A stretch of DNA of 64,000 nucleotides. Source: an uncultured Collinsella sp. GTDB lineage: Bacteria > Actinomycetota > Coriobacteriia > Coriobacteriales > Coriobacteriaceae. Below the pieces are notes generated by a model, which was not told the DNA's origin, ran no database searches, and saw only the letters and a list, made by a program, of their open reading frames with translations. Made by a program: the position numbers and the translations under genes. Location: contig CABSYW010000008.1 in NCBI GenBank assembly GCA_902482035.1, positions 1-64,000 on the forward strand, read 5' to 3'. Positions 40,471 to 49,219 of the stretch are shown here, piece after piece. Numbering within the stretch: position 1 is the first letter of the stretch; each line of letters begins with the position of its first letter.

Positions 40471-41053
40471 CGGGCTCGACCGTCCAGGTGATCGTTGCAA
40501 CCTGATCGCCTTCGCCGGTTACGCGGAAGATGTCGCGCGTGACGCGGGCGACGTTTCCGCTTGTCTTGAGCTTAATTTTGTCCGTGCCGCCGGCAATGCC
40601 CTGGTAGCCCATGTCGAAGGCTGCGTTCTTGGAAAGATCGAGGCCCGTCCCCTGCATTGCGGCGCTGGCGTTCTGGAGTGCGCCGTCGGGGCCGACCTTA
40701 AAGTCGATGGAGTTCTGCGCGGTTCCGGTCTTGGCGTCGGCAGCAATGGTCCAGGTGTTCATGGCATCGATCTTCATGTTGGTGACATGGATGCCGTAGG
40801 CCGAATGATTGTCGATGGTGGTCGCGTCTTCTGAGGGGCCCTGAAGCGTGCCGTCGGCCTTGGCGACGAAGGGAATAACCGTCGGAACTTTGAACTCAAC
40901 GTTGTCGATCTCGGTCCTGACCATTACTTTCGTGGTTCCAACGCGTCCGGCTGCCATAGCTGGCGTCGGGGCGGCGCCCATTGCGAGCGCGAGCGCGAGC
41001 CCTGCGCCCACGACGAGCGCTCTGGCTCCGTTCATGTTCCTGGTGATGTCCAT
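40454..41053 (-). CDS. Secreted protein of unknown function, 199 residues
   Basis: It carries a signal peptide at ~1-35 (GARALVVGAGLALALAMGAA-PTPAMA-A). The mature ~165 residues are beta-rich, with a block TVIPFVAKADGTLQGP, then TIDNHSAYGIHVTNMKID and a C-terminal ATITWTVEPG. The order Pro-x-hydrophobic, Gly-x-L, Pro, Ile-x-Asn, hydrophobic-x-Val-Thr is seen again near the C-terminus of the 476-residue neighbour, suggesting related domains. There is no anchor of its own. It overlaps the LAQTG gene, so it may be displayed with it. A small hairpin (41073-41091) lies just upstream. Confidence 0.65.
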   Translation of the reverse strand: MDITRNMNGARALVVGAGLALALAMGAAPTPAMAAGRVGTTKVMVRTEIDNVEFKVPTVIPFVAKADGTLQGPSEDATTIDNHSAYGIHVTNMKIDAMNTWTIAADAKTGTAQNSIDFKVGPDGALQNASAAMQGTGLDLSKNAAFDMGYQGIAGGTDKIKLKTSGNVARVTRDIFRVTGEGDQVATITWTVEPGAHTA

Positions 41054-41072
41054 GGTCGTTCCTTTCTATTCG

Positions 41073-41091
41073 TCACGGACCGTTTCCGTGA
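41073..41091. repeat. Small hairpin inside the secreted cluster
   Basis: TCACGGA (41073-41079) pairs with TCCGTGA (41085-41091). It lies between the 169-residue and 199-residue genes and may adjust relative expression. Confidence 0.4.
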
Positions 41092-41141
41092 TGGTTGGAC
41101 GAAAGCGGCGTGGGTGCGCGTTTTCGCAACAGGCGGCAGGT

Positions 41142-41651
41142 TTAGTCTTCTGCCTGCGCAACCCGCACCTTGACGCGCGTGGGATTGCCATGGACGTCGT
41201 AGGTCTTGGCGTCGAGTGCTTGGATCTCGATATACGCCTCGCCTTCTTTGACGTCGCCTGCGGGGCAGGTCTCGACGGTCTTGCCAGTCTCGACCACGCC
41301 TGATTCATAGATGGTCTCGTCGTTTTGGATCACGCGGAAACGCTGGGGAAACTTGTTGTCCTGGACGTTTTGCACGTTGACGCGCAGCTTGCCCCCTTTC
41401 TGCAGTTGGGCGACCGGTGCGACCGAGATCGTCATCATGTTGTCGCGGACGATGGCATCAAGTTCGTCCTGGATTTCCTGGCGCGACTTACCCTCGGCCG
41501 TTGTGACCGAGGTGCCCGTCTCGGCGACAGGCTTTGACTGCCAGGCGTAAAGGCCGACGGCGATAAGGGCGCAGGCGATGGCCAGGCAGACAACGCCGAG
41601 CCTTTTTCGATGTTTTGGCCCCAAAGGGCTCGGCCACTTCTTCGCGCTCAT
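41142..41651 (-). CDS. Membrane-anchored extracellular protein, 169 residues
   Basis: It has a basic N-terminus (KHRKR), a single membrane segment at ~18-38 (LGVVCLAIACALIAVGLYAW), then ~130 extracytoplasmic residues with beta-strand pattern (KLRVNVQNVQDNKFPQRFRV, AYIEIQALDAKTYD). Type II topology or uncleaved signal is likely. No family recognised. The ATG overlaps the end of the 98-residue gene by 4 bp (ATGA-type), so both are cotranslated. It may be the scaffold or processing partner of the secreted proteins downstream. Confidence 0.65.
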   Translation of the reverse strand: MSAKKWPSPLGPKHRKRLGVVCLAIACALIAVGLYAWQSKPVAETGTSVTTAEGKSRQEIQDELDAIVRDNMMTISVAPVAQLQKGGKLRVNVQNVQDNKFPQRFRVIQNDETIYESGVVETGKTVETCPAGDVKEGEAYIEIQALDAKTYDVHGNPTRVKVRVAQAED

Positions 41652-41944
41652 GCGGCGTCCTTGGCGGTGTAGACGCGCGCGAACGTGGACGGATCGGCTC
41701 CAAAGAGCATGTGGAGCATGAGGCGCCGCGAGTAGACAAGCTCCTCGAAGTCGGGAGGGAGCTTGATGTCATGGGTGTGGGCGATGTGGTGGGCGAGTGC
41801 CAAGAATGACTCGGGATCGCAAATTACGTCGGTGGTGACATGGTAGACCGCCGTATCGGGGAATGCATCCTCGTCGAACGGCAGAAGATACGGGTCGTCG
41901 TCGACTTCGATGGCGACGCCGTGCTGGGGCCAGTAATATGCCAT
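41648..41944 (-). CDS. Unknown 98-residue cytoplasmic protein, first gene of the secreted cluster
   Basis: It has no signal peptide or membrane segment. It is acidic and aromatic (YYWPQHGVAIEVDDDPYLLP) with a His-containing helix (LALAHHIAHTHDIKLPPDFE), and looks like a small globular protein. The block CDPESFLALAHH resembles no family I can name. AGGGCGG precedes the ATG. It is the promoter-proximal gene of the operon, overlapping the next by 4 bp; it might be a regulator or chaperone. Confidence 0.55.
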   Translation of the reverse strand: MAYYWPQHGVAIEVDDDPYLLPFDEDAFPDTAVYHVTTDVICDPESFLALAHHIAHTHDIKLPPDFEELVYSRRLMLHMLFGADPSTFARVYTAKDAA

Positions 41945-42289
41945 GGGAACCGCCCTGCTTTTGGGCCAAACCTTCTATTGGTTTTGGCTGTCGATGCCGA
42001 CCGTATCAGCCGCAACTTGACCGATTTCTGACCAAATGCTTGACGGATTTGCATCGCCACAGGTGAGAGGCGGTAAAAAATATCTCAACTATTTTCGAGC
42101 GCCAATTGCATGCACGGCGCGGATGGGAAAAGACCCGTCAAATACAGCGTCTGCCGAGAAAACGTCGCCGTTCGCCGAATTGCACAAACGTAAAATTCGC
42201 CAATTATGGAGACGGTCTCAGTCACGTCGACGAAACGATGCGGTAACATCTCCCTGCAAACACTGTAGTTAACTAAAGGGGGAGTTCGC
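41945..42289. other. Divergent intergenic region between the secreted cluster and the LctD operon
   Basis: 345 bp without a gene. Toward the LctD operon, TTGCAC (near 42180) is followed after 16 bp by AATTAT, a plausible -35/-10 pair, then GAGAC-G-GTCTC (near 42210), a small palindrome. GGGGGAG before 42290 is the ribosome site. An AT-rich patch lies near 42075-42095. No riboswitch recognised. Confidence 0.4.
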
Positions 42290-43891
42290 GTGTCTGCAGC
42301 CATCAAACCCTTCAGCGACGAGTTCGAAGAATATGGTCGCGATGAATCTCGCACATCGGGCGAGGCGTCGAGTATCTCGTTTCCGACAACGGAGGACGAA
42401 GTCCGCGCCATTCTGCGAAAGCTCCATACCGAGCATGTTCTGATAACGGTCCAAGGCGCTCGAACCGGTCTGGCTGCCGGCGCCGTGCCCCACGGCGGCC
42501 ATATCCTCAACATTTCTCGTATGAATCGCTACCTGGGTCTTCGCCGCGACGAGCAAGGCCGTTTTCTGCTGCGCGTGGAGCCGGGCGTCGTGCTTTCGGA
42601 GTTGCGCAAGCAGCTGGGTAAGAAGGCATTGCCGACCGCTGGCTGGGATCAGGTGTCGCTTGAGGCCTATGAGGCGTTCCAGGCAGCTCCTGAGCAGTTC
42701 TTTCCCACCGATCCCACCGAGGCATCTGCCTGCCTGGGCGGCATGGCGGCGTGCAATGCCTCCGGTGCCCGCAGTTACGCCTACGGCCCCATGCGCCCAC
42801 ACATTACGGGGCTTCACGTGGCACTGGCGGACGGCGACCTGCTTGAGCTTCATCGAGGTCAGGCGCACGCTGACGCACGCCACTTGTCGCTCGTGACAGA
42901 GGAGGGCCGCGCGCTCGAGCTGGATCTTCCCGGCTATACCATGCCCAAGACCAAAAACGCGTCGGGTTATTTCGTTTCGGACGATATGGACGCCATCGAT
43001 CTTTTTATCGGTGCGTGTGGCACGCTCGGCGTCATTACTGAGCTCGAGATCGCCCTGCAGGCGGCACCTTCGGTCGTATGGGGCGTGAGCTGCTTTTTCG
43101 ACAGCGAGGACAAGGCGGTGTCCTTTACCGATTCCGTGCGCCCCGTGCTGTCCCATGCCGCCGCTATCGAGTATTTCGATGCCGGCGCCTTGGATATCCT
43201 TCGCCGCCAGCGCGAGCAGTCGACCGCGTTTGCCTCGCTGCCGGCGCTCGACGACGAGGCAAAGGTCTGTGTCTATGTGGAGCTCGACTGCGACGACGAG
43301 GCGCAGGCGACCGAGGAGTTGTACCACTTGGGATGGGTTTTGGAGCTTGCGGACGGCCGCGACGACGCGACCTGGGTTGCGCGCACCGAGGTCGATCGCG
43401 AATGCCAGCGGTTCTTCCGCCACGCCGTCCCCGAGAGCGTCAACATGCTCATCGACGAGCGTCGCCGCACCGACCCTACCATTACCAAGCTGGGGTCGGA
43501 TATGTCGGTGCCCAACGCGCGCCTGGCCGATGTCGTTGCCCTCTATCGTCGCACGCTGGCCGAAAGCGGGCTTGAGTCTGCCGCCTGGGGGCATATCGGC
43601 AACAACCATCTGCATGTGAATATCCTGCCGCGCGATGCGCAGGACTACCGTCGCGGTGGCGAGCTGTTTGCCCAGTGGGCTGCAGAGGTAACGGCTATGG
43701 GCGGCGCCGTCTCCGCCGAGCACGGCGTCGGCAAGGTCAAAGCGGGCTTTTTGGAGACGATGTACGGCCACGAGGCCATGGCCGAATCGGCTCGGCTCAA
43801 GCTGCAGCTCGATCCTGCCGGGCAGCTGGGCCGTGGCAACCTGTTTTCGGAGAAGCTCTTGGATGAACTCGTCCAGAAAGGGGGCGCGTGA
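42290..43891 (+). CDS. lctD: FAD-linked 2-hydroxyacid dehydrogenase, LctD-like
   Basis: In this 533-residue protein, the N-terminal PCMH-type FAD-binding domain shows VQGARTGLAAGAVPHGGHILNIS (~53-75), the lead sequence PTDPTEASACLGGMAACNASG and the ASGYFV block; the C-terminal FAD-oxidase domain ends with AWGHIGNNHLHVNILP and SAEHGVGKVKAGF. This is the D-lactate/glycolate dehydrogenase family. Directly followed by EtfB and ferredoxin-EtfA genes, the set equals LctD-LctB-LctC, in which lactate oxidation with NAD+ is driven by ferredoxin oxidation through flavin bifurcation. Start is a GTG after GGGGGAG. Substrate could be another 2-hydroxy acid. Confidence 0.85.
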   Translation: MSAAIKPFSDEFEEYGRDESRTSGEASSISFPTTEDEVRAILRKLHTEHVLITVQGARTGLAAGAVPHGGHILNISRMNRYLGLRRDEQGRFLLRVEPGVVLSELRKQLGKKALPTAGWDQVSLEAYEAFQAAPEQFFPTDPTEASACLGGMAACNASGARSYAYGPMRPHITGLHVALADGDLLELHRGQAHADARHLSLVTEEGRALELDLPGYTMPKTKNASGYFVSDDMDAIDLFIGACGTLGVITELEIALQAAPSVVWGVSCFFDSEDKAVSFTDSVRPVLSHAAAIEYFDAGALDILRRQREQSTAFASLPALDDEAKVCVYVELDCDDEAQATEELYHLGWVLELADGRDDATWVARTEVDRECQRFFRHAVPESVNMLIDERRRTDPTITKLGSDMSVPNARLADVVALYRRTLAESGLESAAWGHIGNNHLHVNILPRDAQDYRRGGELFAQWAAEVTAMGGAVSAEHGVGKVKAGFLETMYGHEAMAESARLKLQLDPAGQLGRGNLFSEKLLDELVQKGGA

Positions 43892-43893
43892 AG

Positions 43894-44709
43894 ATGAGCG
43901 ATTTCCATATGGTGGTGTGCGTCAAGGCGGTGCCGGGAAGCACCGAGGTCAAGATGGACCCCAAAACCAATACCATCGTGCGTGATGGCAGGCAGGCGGT
44001 CATTAATCCCTTCGATGCAAGTGCCCTCGAATGCGCGCTGGCGCTCAAGGACGACTTTATCGGCTTTGGCATGGATGTGCGCGTAACGGTGGTGTCGATG
44101 GGTATCCCTGCAACCGAATCGCTGCTGCGCGACTGCATTGCCCGCGGCGCCGACGATGCATTGCTGCTCACCGACCGTGCTTTTGCGGGCGCGGACACGT
44201 TGGCGACCACCTATGCTCTCAAATGCGGCATCGAGGCGCTCGACGAGGACTTCGACCTGCTCATCTGCGGCAAGATGGCGGTGGATGGCGATACTGCCCA
44301 GATTGGCCCCGAGCTGGCCGGCGCCTTTGAGATTCCCTGCGTGACCGATGTGAGCTGCGTGCAGAGCGCAGGCTTTACGACGTGCGGCGCGCTTTTGCTC
44401 GTTCACGGTTGCGACGCCGGCGAGGAGACGGTCTATCTGGAGATGCCGTGCGCGATGACGACCGCCAAGGAGATCGGCCAGCTGCGCATGCCGAGCATCG
44501 CCGGCATACGCGCGGCCGAAAATGCGGATGTGCGGGTGGTCTGTGCTGCCGATGTGCATGCCGATCCCTCGCGTTGCGGCCTTACCGGATCGCCGACGCA
44601 GGTCGTGCGCTCGTTTGTGCCTGACCGCGACCAAACGTGTGAGGCCATCGAGGGCACGCCGGTCGAGCAAGCTGCAAAGCTTGCCAAGATTATCGAGGGG
44701 ATGGCATAG
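43894..44709 (+). CDS. etfB: Electron transfer flavoprotein, beta subunit (LctB-like)
   Basis: In the 271-residue product, CVKAVPGSTEVKMDPKTN is the N-terminal signature; NPFDASALECALALKD and the ~120-150 region DLLICGKMAVDGDTAQIGPELAGAF bind the nucleotide; MPSIAGIRAA lies near the recognition loop. It pairs with the next gene as the heterodimeric Etf bound to LctD. ATG 43894 sits 9 nt after AAAGGGGG; a GTG at 43888 overlapping the lctD stop is possible. The last codon region abuts etfA. Confidence 0.9.
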   Translation: MSDFHMVVCVKAVPGSTEVKMDPKTNTIVRDGRQAVINPFDASALECALALKDDFIGFGMDVRVTVVSMGIPATESLLRDCIARGADDALLLTDRAFAGADTLATTYALKCGIEALDEDFDLLICGKMAVDGDTAQIGPELAGAFEIPCVTDVSCVQSAGFTTCGALLLVHGCDAGEETVYLEMPCAMTTAKEIGQLRMPSIAGIRAAENADVRVVCAADVHADPSRCGLTGSPTQVVRSFVPDRDQTCEAIEGTPVEQAAKLAKIIEGMA

Positions 44710-45915
44710 GTGAGCGGACTGATTATCGATAGCGAAGCCTGTATCGGCTGCGGTCGCTGCGTTCGCGCCTGTGCCTCGGGCGGCATCGTAGTGGAAGGCG
44801 AGCGACCCAGCCGATGCGCCCGCGTAACCGACGGCTGCATTCTATGCGGTGGGTGCGTCGACGCCTGCCCTGTCAACGCTATCTCGATCGAGCGTGACGA
44901 GGCCGCTGGTGCAGTTGACCTCGATGCGTATCGAGACATTTGGGTATTCGTACAAACCGACGAGCACGATACGGTGACTTCCGTTGCCTATGAGCTTATG
45001 GGCAAGGGCCGCGAGCTTGCCGATGCTCGCGGCTGCCGTCTGGTGGCACTGGCCGGCATGGGCCCCGAGGGTTCTCTCGGCGACCTGGAGCATCTGGTTT
45101 GCGCGGGCGCCGACGAAGTCCTGGCCTGTCGCGACGAGCGCCTGCGCCAAAACGATGCGGAGGTCTACGCCCGCTTGATCTGCGATTTGGTAGCCGAACG
45201 CAAGCCCGAGGCCATCCTCTACGGCGCGACCGCCTTTGGTCGCGAGCTGGCACCTGGTGTCGCCGTACGTTTGCAGACGGGCCTTACGGCCGATTGCACC
45301 GTGCTTTCGATGGATACGGAGACGGGTCTGCTGCAGCAGACGCGCCCGGCGTTTGGCGGCAACTTGATGGCCACCATCATCTGCCCCAATCACCGACCCC
45401 AGATGGCCACGGTGCGCCCCGGTATTTTTAAGGCGCCCGACTTTGACTACGGCCGCTCCGGCACGATCACCCAGATATCGCTTGTGGATGATGCTAAGGC
45501 TCGTGTTGAGATCTCGATTCCCGCCGAGGAGTGGGGGCAGCAGGCTTCGATCGCCGATGCCGAGCGCCTGGTCGTGGTGGGTCGCGGCATTGGTTCCAAG
45601 AAAAACCTGCCGCTGATGCGAAGGCTCGCCGATGCCCTGGGTGCCGAGCTTGGTTGCACGCGTCCCGTCGTGGAGGCGGGTTGGCTGGAGTATCGCCATC
45701 AGATTGGCCAGACCGGCGTATCGGTTTCGCCCAGGCTTCTCGTGAGTATCGGTGTTTCGGGCGCCATTCAGCATCTTGCCGGCATCGGTGGGGCGGAGTG
45801 CATTATCGCCATCAACGAGGACCCGGATGCCCCCATTTTCGGTGCTGCCCAGTACAAGGTTGTTGGGGACGCCGTCGAGGTCGTCGAGGAGCTGCTGGCC
45901 CAGCTTGAGCGCTAG
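44710..45915 (+). CDS. etfA: Electron transfer flavoprotein, alpha subunit with N-terminal ferredoxin domain (LctC-like)
   Basis: The 401-residue product has a two-cluster ferredoxin domain in residues ~1-65 (C's in CIGCGRCVRAC and CILCGGCVDACP), then Etf alpha: DTEKLLQQTRPAFGGN-like stretch (QQTRPAFGGNLMATI) and the FAD-binding C-terminus (VSPRLLVSIGVSGAIQHLAG, INEDPDAPIF). The ferredoxin extension is the feature that distinguishes LctC from ordinary EtfA and supports bifurcating electron flow. Start is GTG directly after the etfB stop. Its end overlaps that of the convergent HD gene by 4 bp. Confidence 0.9.
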   Translation: MSGLIIDSEACIGCGRCVRACASGGIVVEGERPSRCARVTDGCILCGGCVDACPVNAISIERDEAAGAVDLDAYRDIWVFVQTDEHDTVTSVAYELMGKGRELADARGCRLVALAGMGPEGSLGDLEHLVCAGADEVLACRDERLRQNDAEVYARLICDLVAERKPEAILYGATAFGRELAPGVAVRLQTGLTADCTVLSMDTETGLLQQTRPAFGGNLMATIICPNHRPQMATVRPGIFKAPDFDYGRSGTITQISLVDDAKARVEISIPAEEWGQQASIADAERLVVVGRGIGSKKNLPLMRRLADALGAELGCTRPVVEAGWLEYRHQIGQTGVSVSPRLLVSIGVSGAIQHLAGIGGAECIIAINEDPDAPIFGAAQYKVVGDAVEVVEELLAQLER

Positions 45916-46724
45916 GCGCGCGCCAGCCAGTCGCGCATCTCGTCCTTTAGGCGGCTCCAGGTTGCCTGCGTGGCGGGGTCGGTAAAGGGCTGTGTAATGC
46001 CAAAGGGCGCGTCGAGCAGGCGGTGGATATCACCCTGTTCGCGCGCCAGCGCACGGCTTGCCGGATAGACGAGCTCAAACATAAAGCAGATAAGCCCCAC
46101 CAAGAAGTCGGCGGGCTCATCGCGCTCATCGCGTGCGACGCAGCGGTGCTCGTCAAAGGCGGCAAGTGTCGGCGACGAGAAACGGCTGCCGAGAAACGTC
46201 TTCTCGTCCACCTTGAGGATAGTGTCGACGGTGCTGTCGGCGATGGTGCGCATAATGTCGATCTTGTCACCATCGCGCACGATATCGCAGAAGCACCGTG
46301 TACGCTCGTCGAGTTGTGCCGGCAGGCGAAAGTCGCTGTGATAGGCGATGCTCGCTCGGATGAGCTCGTCATGCGCACCGGTTTCGATAAAGTCACGGAT
46401 GTTTGTCGTGGCGGGTGCATCGGCGGGATTCTCGCCAAAGAGGACCTCGATGCCCAGCGCCGCATGGCTCATGCTCTCGGCGTCCTTAAAGGTGTCCCAG
46501 CGTCGCAGCTGCTCAAAGCGGCCCATATCGTGTAGCAGGCCGCAAAGCCATGCCAGGTCAATATCTTCTGACGACCAGCCCTGCTCGCGCGCTACGGCAT
46601 CGCATGCCTCGGCCACGTGGTACGTATGCTCGATTTTGAGCGCGATGCGTGGGTTGGTGGCGTCGTAGGCATCGGTGTAGCTTTTGAAGGCCGCGCGCGC
46701 CCGGTCTCGATCGATAGCTGTCAT
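45912..46724 (-). CDS. HD-domain phosphohydrolase-like protein
   Basis: In the 270-residue product, H in KIEHTYHVAEAC, HD in CGLLHDMGRFEQ and a later Asp in DGDKIDIMRT give the H...HD...D metal site of the HD superfamily; the domain covers ~25-160, followed by an unrecognised C-terminal part. These enzymes cleave phosphate esters of nucleotides. AGGAAG precedes the ATG. Convergent with etfA, tail overlap of 4 bp; a role in lactate metabolism is not implied. Confidence 0.82.
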   Translation of the reverse strand: MTAIDRDRARAAFKSYTDAYDATNPRIALKIEHTYHVAEACDAVAREQGWSSEDIDLAWLCGLLHDMGRFEQLRRWDTFKDAESMSHAALGIEVLFGENPADAPATTNIRDFIETGAHDELIRASIAYHSDFRLPAQLDERTRCFCDIVRDGDKIDIMRTIADSTVDTILKVDEKTFLGSRFSSPTLAAFDEHRCVARDERDEPADFLVGLICFMFELVYPASRALAREQGDIHRLLDAPFGITQPFTDPATQATWSRLKDEMRDWLARA

Positions 46725-46850
46725 AATGACTTCCTAAAAAGTTGTGTCTTTCGATCCGGTGGCAATTGTAGGTGAACTCGGTTGCTGTCGGATGATGATT
46801 CTGCCGTATCGCTACATGCGGCTCGGAGACCTTGTCAGGATGAGAAGCGT

Positions 46851-47543
46851 ATGGTGCTCAAAATCGTTAGAACCGTCTGGCCAGTGATGCTTACCTATGT
46901 TGCAATAGGCGCGCCGTGCGGAATGATCATGGGACAGACGGGAATGGAGCCCTGGATGGTCTTTGCCCTGAGCAGCACGTTTGTGACGGGCAGCGGTCAG
47001 TTTATGATCTGCAATCTTTGGCTGGCGGGCGTACCGGCACCTTCGATTATCGCGAGCGTTGCCGCCATCTCCTCGCGTTTTGCGCTTTACTCGGCATCGA
47101 TCGCGCCGCATCTGAGGGGCGCCTCGAAGCGTCAGACGCTGGCTGTTGCCGCGACACTTACCGAGGAGGCATATGGCATCTCGCTTGCCAAGTTGGTTGA
47201 AGGGGAGGATTGGGGCCCGCGTGAGTCCTTCGTGCTCAACGTGATCCTTATCGCAACATGGGGCGTTTCGTGTACGACGGGCGCCATCGTCGGCGCCGTT
47301 GTCGATGTTCCCACCGCCATTGCAGCCTTTGTCTGCACCTCACTCTTTATCTGCCTGCTCTTTTCGCAGCGGCTGTCGCGCGGCAATGTCGTGGCTGCTG
47401 TTATGGCTGCGGTGTCTGTCGCCATATGCAAGTTCTTGGGCCTCACGAATATTGCCGTGCCGGCAAGCGTCGTGGCCGGCATTGCCATTGCGCTGGCGTG
47501 CGATGCTGTATTTGACGGAAGAGGTGCCCGCGATGCCCGTTAA
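46851..47543 (+). CDS. azlC: AzlC-family branched-chain amino acid exporter subunit
   Basis: The 230-residue membrane protein has GAPCGMIMGQTG, TFVTGSGQFMICNLWLAG, AISSRFALYSASIAPHLRG and TLTEEAYGIS as typical AzlC blocks. With AzlD it forms the branched-chain amino acid exporter. ATG 46851 is taken; the open frame extends to 46782 but that part is not AzlC-like. The azlD gene begins 11 bp before its end, a usual coupling for this pair. Direction (export) is by family knowledge. Confidence 0.88.
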   Translation: MVLKIVRTVWPVMLTYVAIGAPCGMIMGQTGMEPWMVFALSSTFVTGSGQFMICNLWLAGVPAPSIIASVAAISSRFALYSASIAPHLRGASKRQTLAVAATLTEEAYGISLAKLVEGEDWGPRESFVLNVILIATWGVSCTTGAIVGAVVDVPTAIAAFVCTSLFICLLFSQRLSRGNVVAAVMAAVSVAICKFLGLTNIAVPASVVAGIAIALACDAVFDGRGARDAR

Positions 47544-47856
47544 CGAGTTCTTGGTTCTGTGGCTGTCGTCGTGGGCTGCTATCGCGTTCTTTCGCATCGC
47601 GCCGGCGTTCGCCTTGCGCGGGCGGACCCTGTCGCCCCGTATTACCGAGGCCCTGGGCTATATCCCGCCCGCTGCCTTTGCCGCGCTGGTCGCCAACGAC
47701 TTGGTGAGCCCCGGCGCGTTCGACGCGGGACTCTGGCCTGCCTTGGTTCCCTGGATTGCGGCCGCCGGCGTCGTGGTCGTGGCGGTCAAGACAAAATCGA
47801 TGCTGTGGTGCTGCGTCTCGGGCATCGTACTCTATATCGTCTTGAGCCTTATATAG
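47533..47856 (+). CDS. azlD: AzlD-family branched-chain amino acid transport partner
   Basis: The 107-residue membrane protein has three or four hydrophobic segments. FRIAPAFALRGRTLSPRITE, LGYIPPAAFAALVANDLV and VPWIAAAGVVVVAVKTKSM are conserved AzlD features. The start overlaps azlC by 11 bp with GAGGTG upstream. Length matches the family. Confidence 0.88.
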   Translation: MPVNEFLVLWLSSWAAIAFFRIAPAFALRGRTLSPRITEALGYIPPAAFAALVANDLVSPGAFDAGLWPALVPWIAAAGVVVVAVKTKSMLWCCVSGIVLYIVLSLI

Positions 47857-48006
47857 GGGTGGCGTCGCGGGCGCCGAATCTCGTTCCATCCCAACTTGTC
47901 GAATTTTTCACCGAGCTGGTCTATTTCTTCTGGTACCATGGTCAAACTTTACTGTAGCAAAGCGTGACGTGGGCTTTTGTACCCCGTCAGCGGAAATGGG
48001 GGTTTC

Positions 48007-49029
48007 ATGGCACAGGAAGCAACCGCCAACGAGCAAAAGAAATTCAGGGTCCCGCGCATCCCGGGCGACATCATGATCTATCCGATGATCGTCGGTCTTT
48101 TACTCAACACCTTCTGCCCGCAGGTTTTTGAGATCGGCGGCTTCTTTACGGCTGCCTGCCGCGGTGGCTCCAATACCATCGTTGCCGCGATCCTGCTGTT
48201 TGTGGGCGCCGGCATCAGCTTTAAGTCCACGCCGGGCGCCATCAAGACCGGCATCGTCGTACTGATCCCCAAGCTTGTTGTTGCGGCCGCCCTTGGCTTG
48301 GGTGTGGCATATTTCTTTAACGACAACTTCTTGGGCCTGAGCTCCGTGTCTATCATCGGCGGCATCACGTTTTGCAACATGGCGCTCTATACGGGCATCA
48401 TGGGCGAGTTCGGCGATGAGTCCGAGCAGGGCGCTGTCGGTATCCTGTTCTTTACGGCCGGCCCCGCCGTCACGATGATCATCCTCGGTGTCTCGGGTCT
48501 CGCCAACATCCCCGTCGGCACCATCATCGGATCCATCCTGCCGCTTGTTATCGGTATGGTTCTGGGCAACCTCTTCCCGTTCATCAAGAACCTGTTGGTT
48601 CCCGGTGCCAACCCGGCGATTGCCGTTATCGGCTTTCAGCTCGGTGCGTCCATGAGCCTTTCGAGCTTTATCACCGGCGGCATTTCGGGCATCCTGCTGG
48701 GCCTCATCACACTCTTTATCGTCGGCCCTATCACCTTTGCGTTCGAGCGCCTGTGCGGTGGTAACGGCAAGGCGGCCGTTGCCTGCTCCACTATCGCCGG
48801 CACGGCTATGACCACGCCGGTCGCCCTCGCCGAGGTCGCTCCGCGCTATGCCGAGCTTGCGCCCACCGCGTATGCGCAGATCGCCACCGCCGTCATCATC
48901 ACGGCAATCATGGCCCCGATTCTGACCGGCTGGGTCGATAAGAAGTTCTGCCACGGCAAAGAGGATCTGTCGGTCGAAGGCGTCGAGGCCATCGAGGAGG
49001 CCGTCGCGACCGACATCGACGGCGAGTAA
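48007..49029 (+). CDS. kdgT: 2-keto-3-deoxygluconate permease (KdgT family)
   Basis: In the 340-residue membrane protein, RIPGDIMIYPMIVGLLLNTF, GAGISFKSTPGAIKTGI, FCNMALYTGIMGEFGDESEQ and CSTIAGTAMTTPVALAE are the blocks of the KdgT family of H+/Na+-coupled 2-keto-3-deoxygluconate importers. ATG 48007 sits 4 nt after GGGGG. No other pectin/KDG genes lie in the window, so the substrate is only inferred from the family. A strong terminator follows. Confidence 0.88.
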   Translation: MAQEATANEQKKFRVPRIPGDIMIYPMIVGLLLNTFCPQVFEIGGFFTAACRGGSNTIVAAILLFVGAGISFKSTPGAIKTGIVVLIPKLVVAAALGLGVAYFFNDNFLGLSSVSIIGGITFCNMALYTGIMGEFGDESEQGAVGILFFTAGPAVTMIILGVSGLANIPVGTIIGSILPLVIGMVLGNLFPFIKNLLVPGANPAIAVIGFQLGASMSLSSFITGGISGILLGLITLFIVGPITFAFERLCGGNGKAAVACSTIAGTAMTTPVALAEVAPRYAELAPTAYAQIATAVIITAIMAPILTGWVDKKFCHGKEDLSVEGVEAIEEAVATDIDGE

Positions 49030-49076
49030 TCGTCGACGCGAGTCAATCAAGCCGGCGTGTGCAATTCGCGCCGTAC

Positions 49077-49120
49077 GAGCGCCCGAACGATGACTGTTCT
49101 GCAGCAACGTTCGGGCGCTC
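49077..49120 (+). terminator. Terminator of the kdgT-like gene
   Basis: GAGCGCCCGAACG (49077-49089) pairs with CGTTCGGGCGCTC (49108-49120), followed by TGCTATTATT. A second hairpin CCCCTTAC/GTAAGGGG (49131-49155) lies just after, in front of the next gene. Confidence 0.7.
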
Positions 49121-49219
49121 TGCTATTATTCCCCTTACCCCTGCGGAGTAAGGGGCGTTTATTGCCCAGACACGAATCGGGCGATTCTGACCACTTGGAT
49201 ATTGAGGGGATGGCGTCTA

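Noticed and set aside
49131..49219. c-di-GMP riboswitch before the GGDEF gene
   Set aside because: Only a single 8-bp hairpin is present; the GEMM core sequence is missing.
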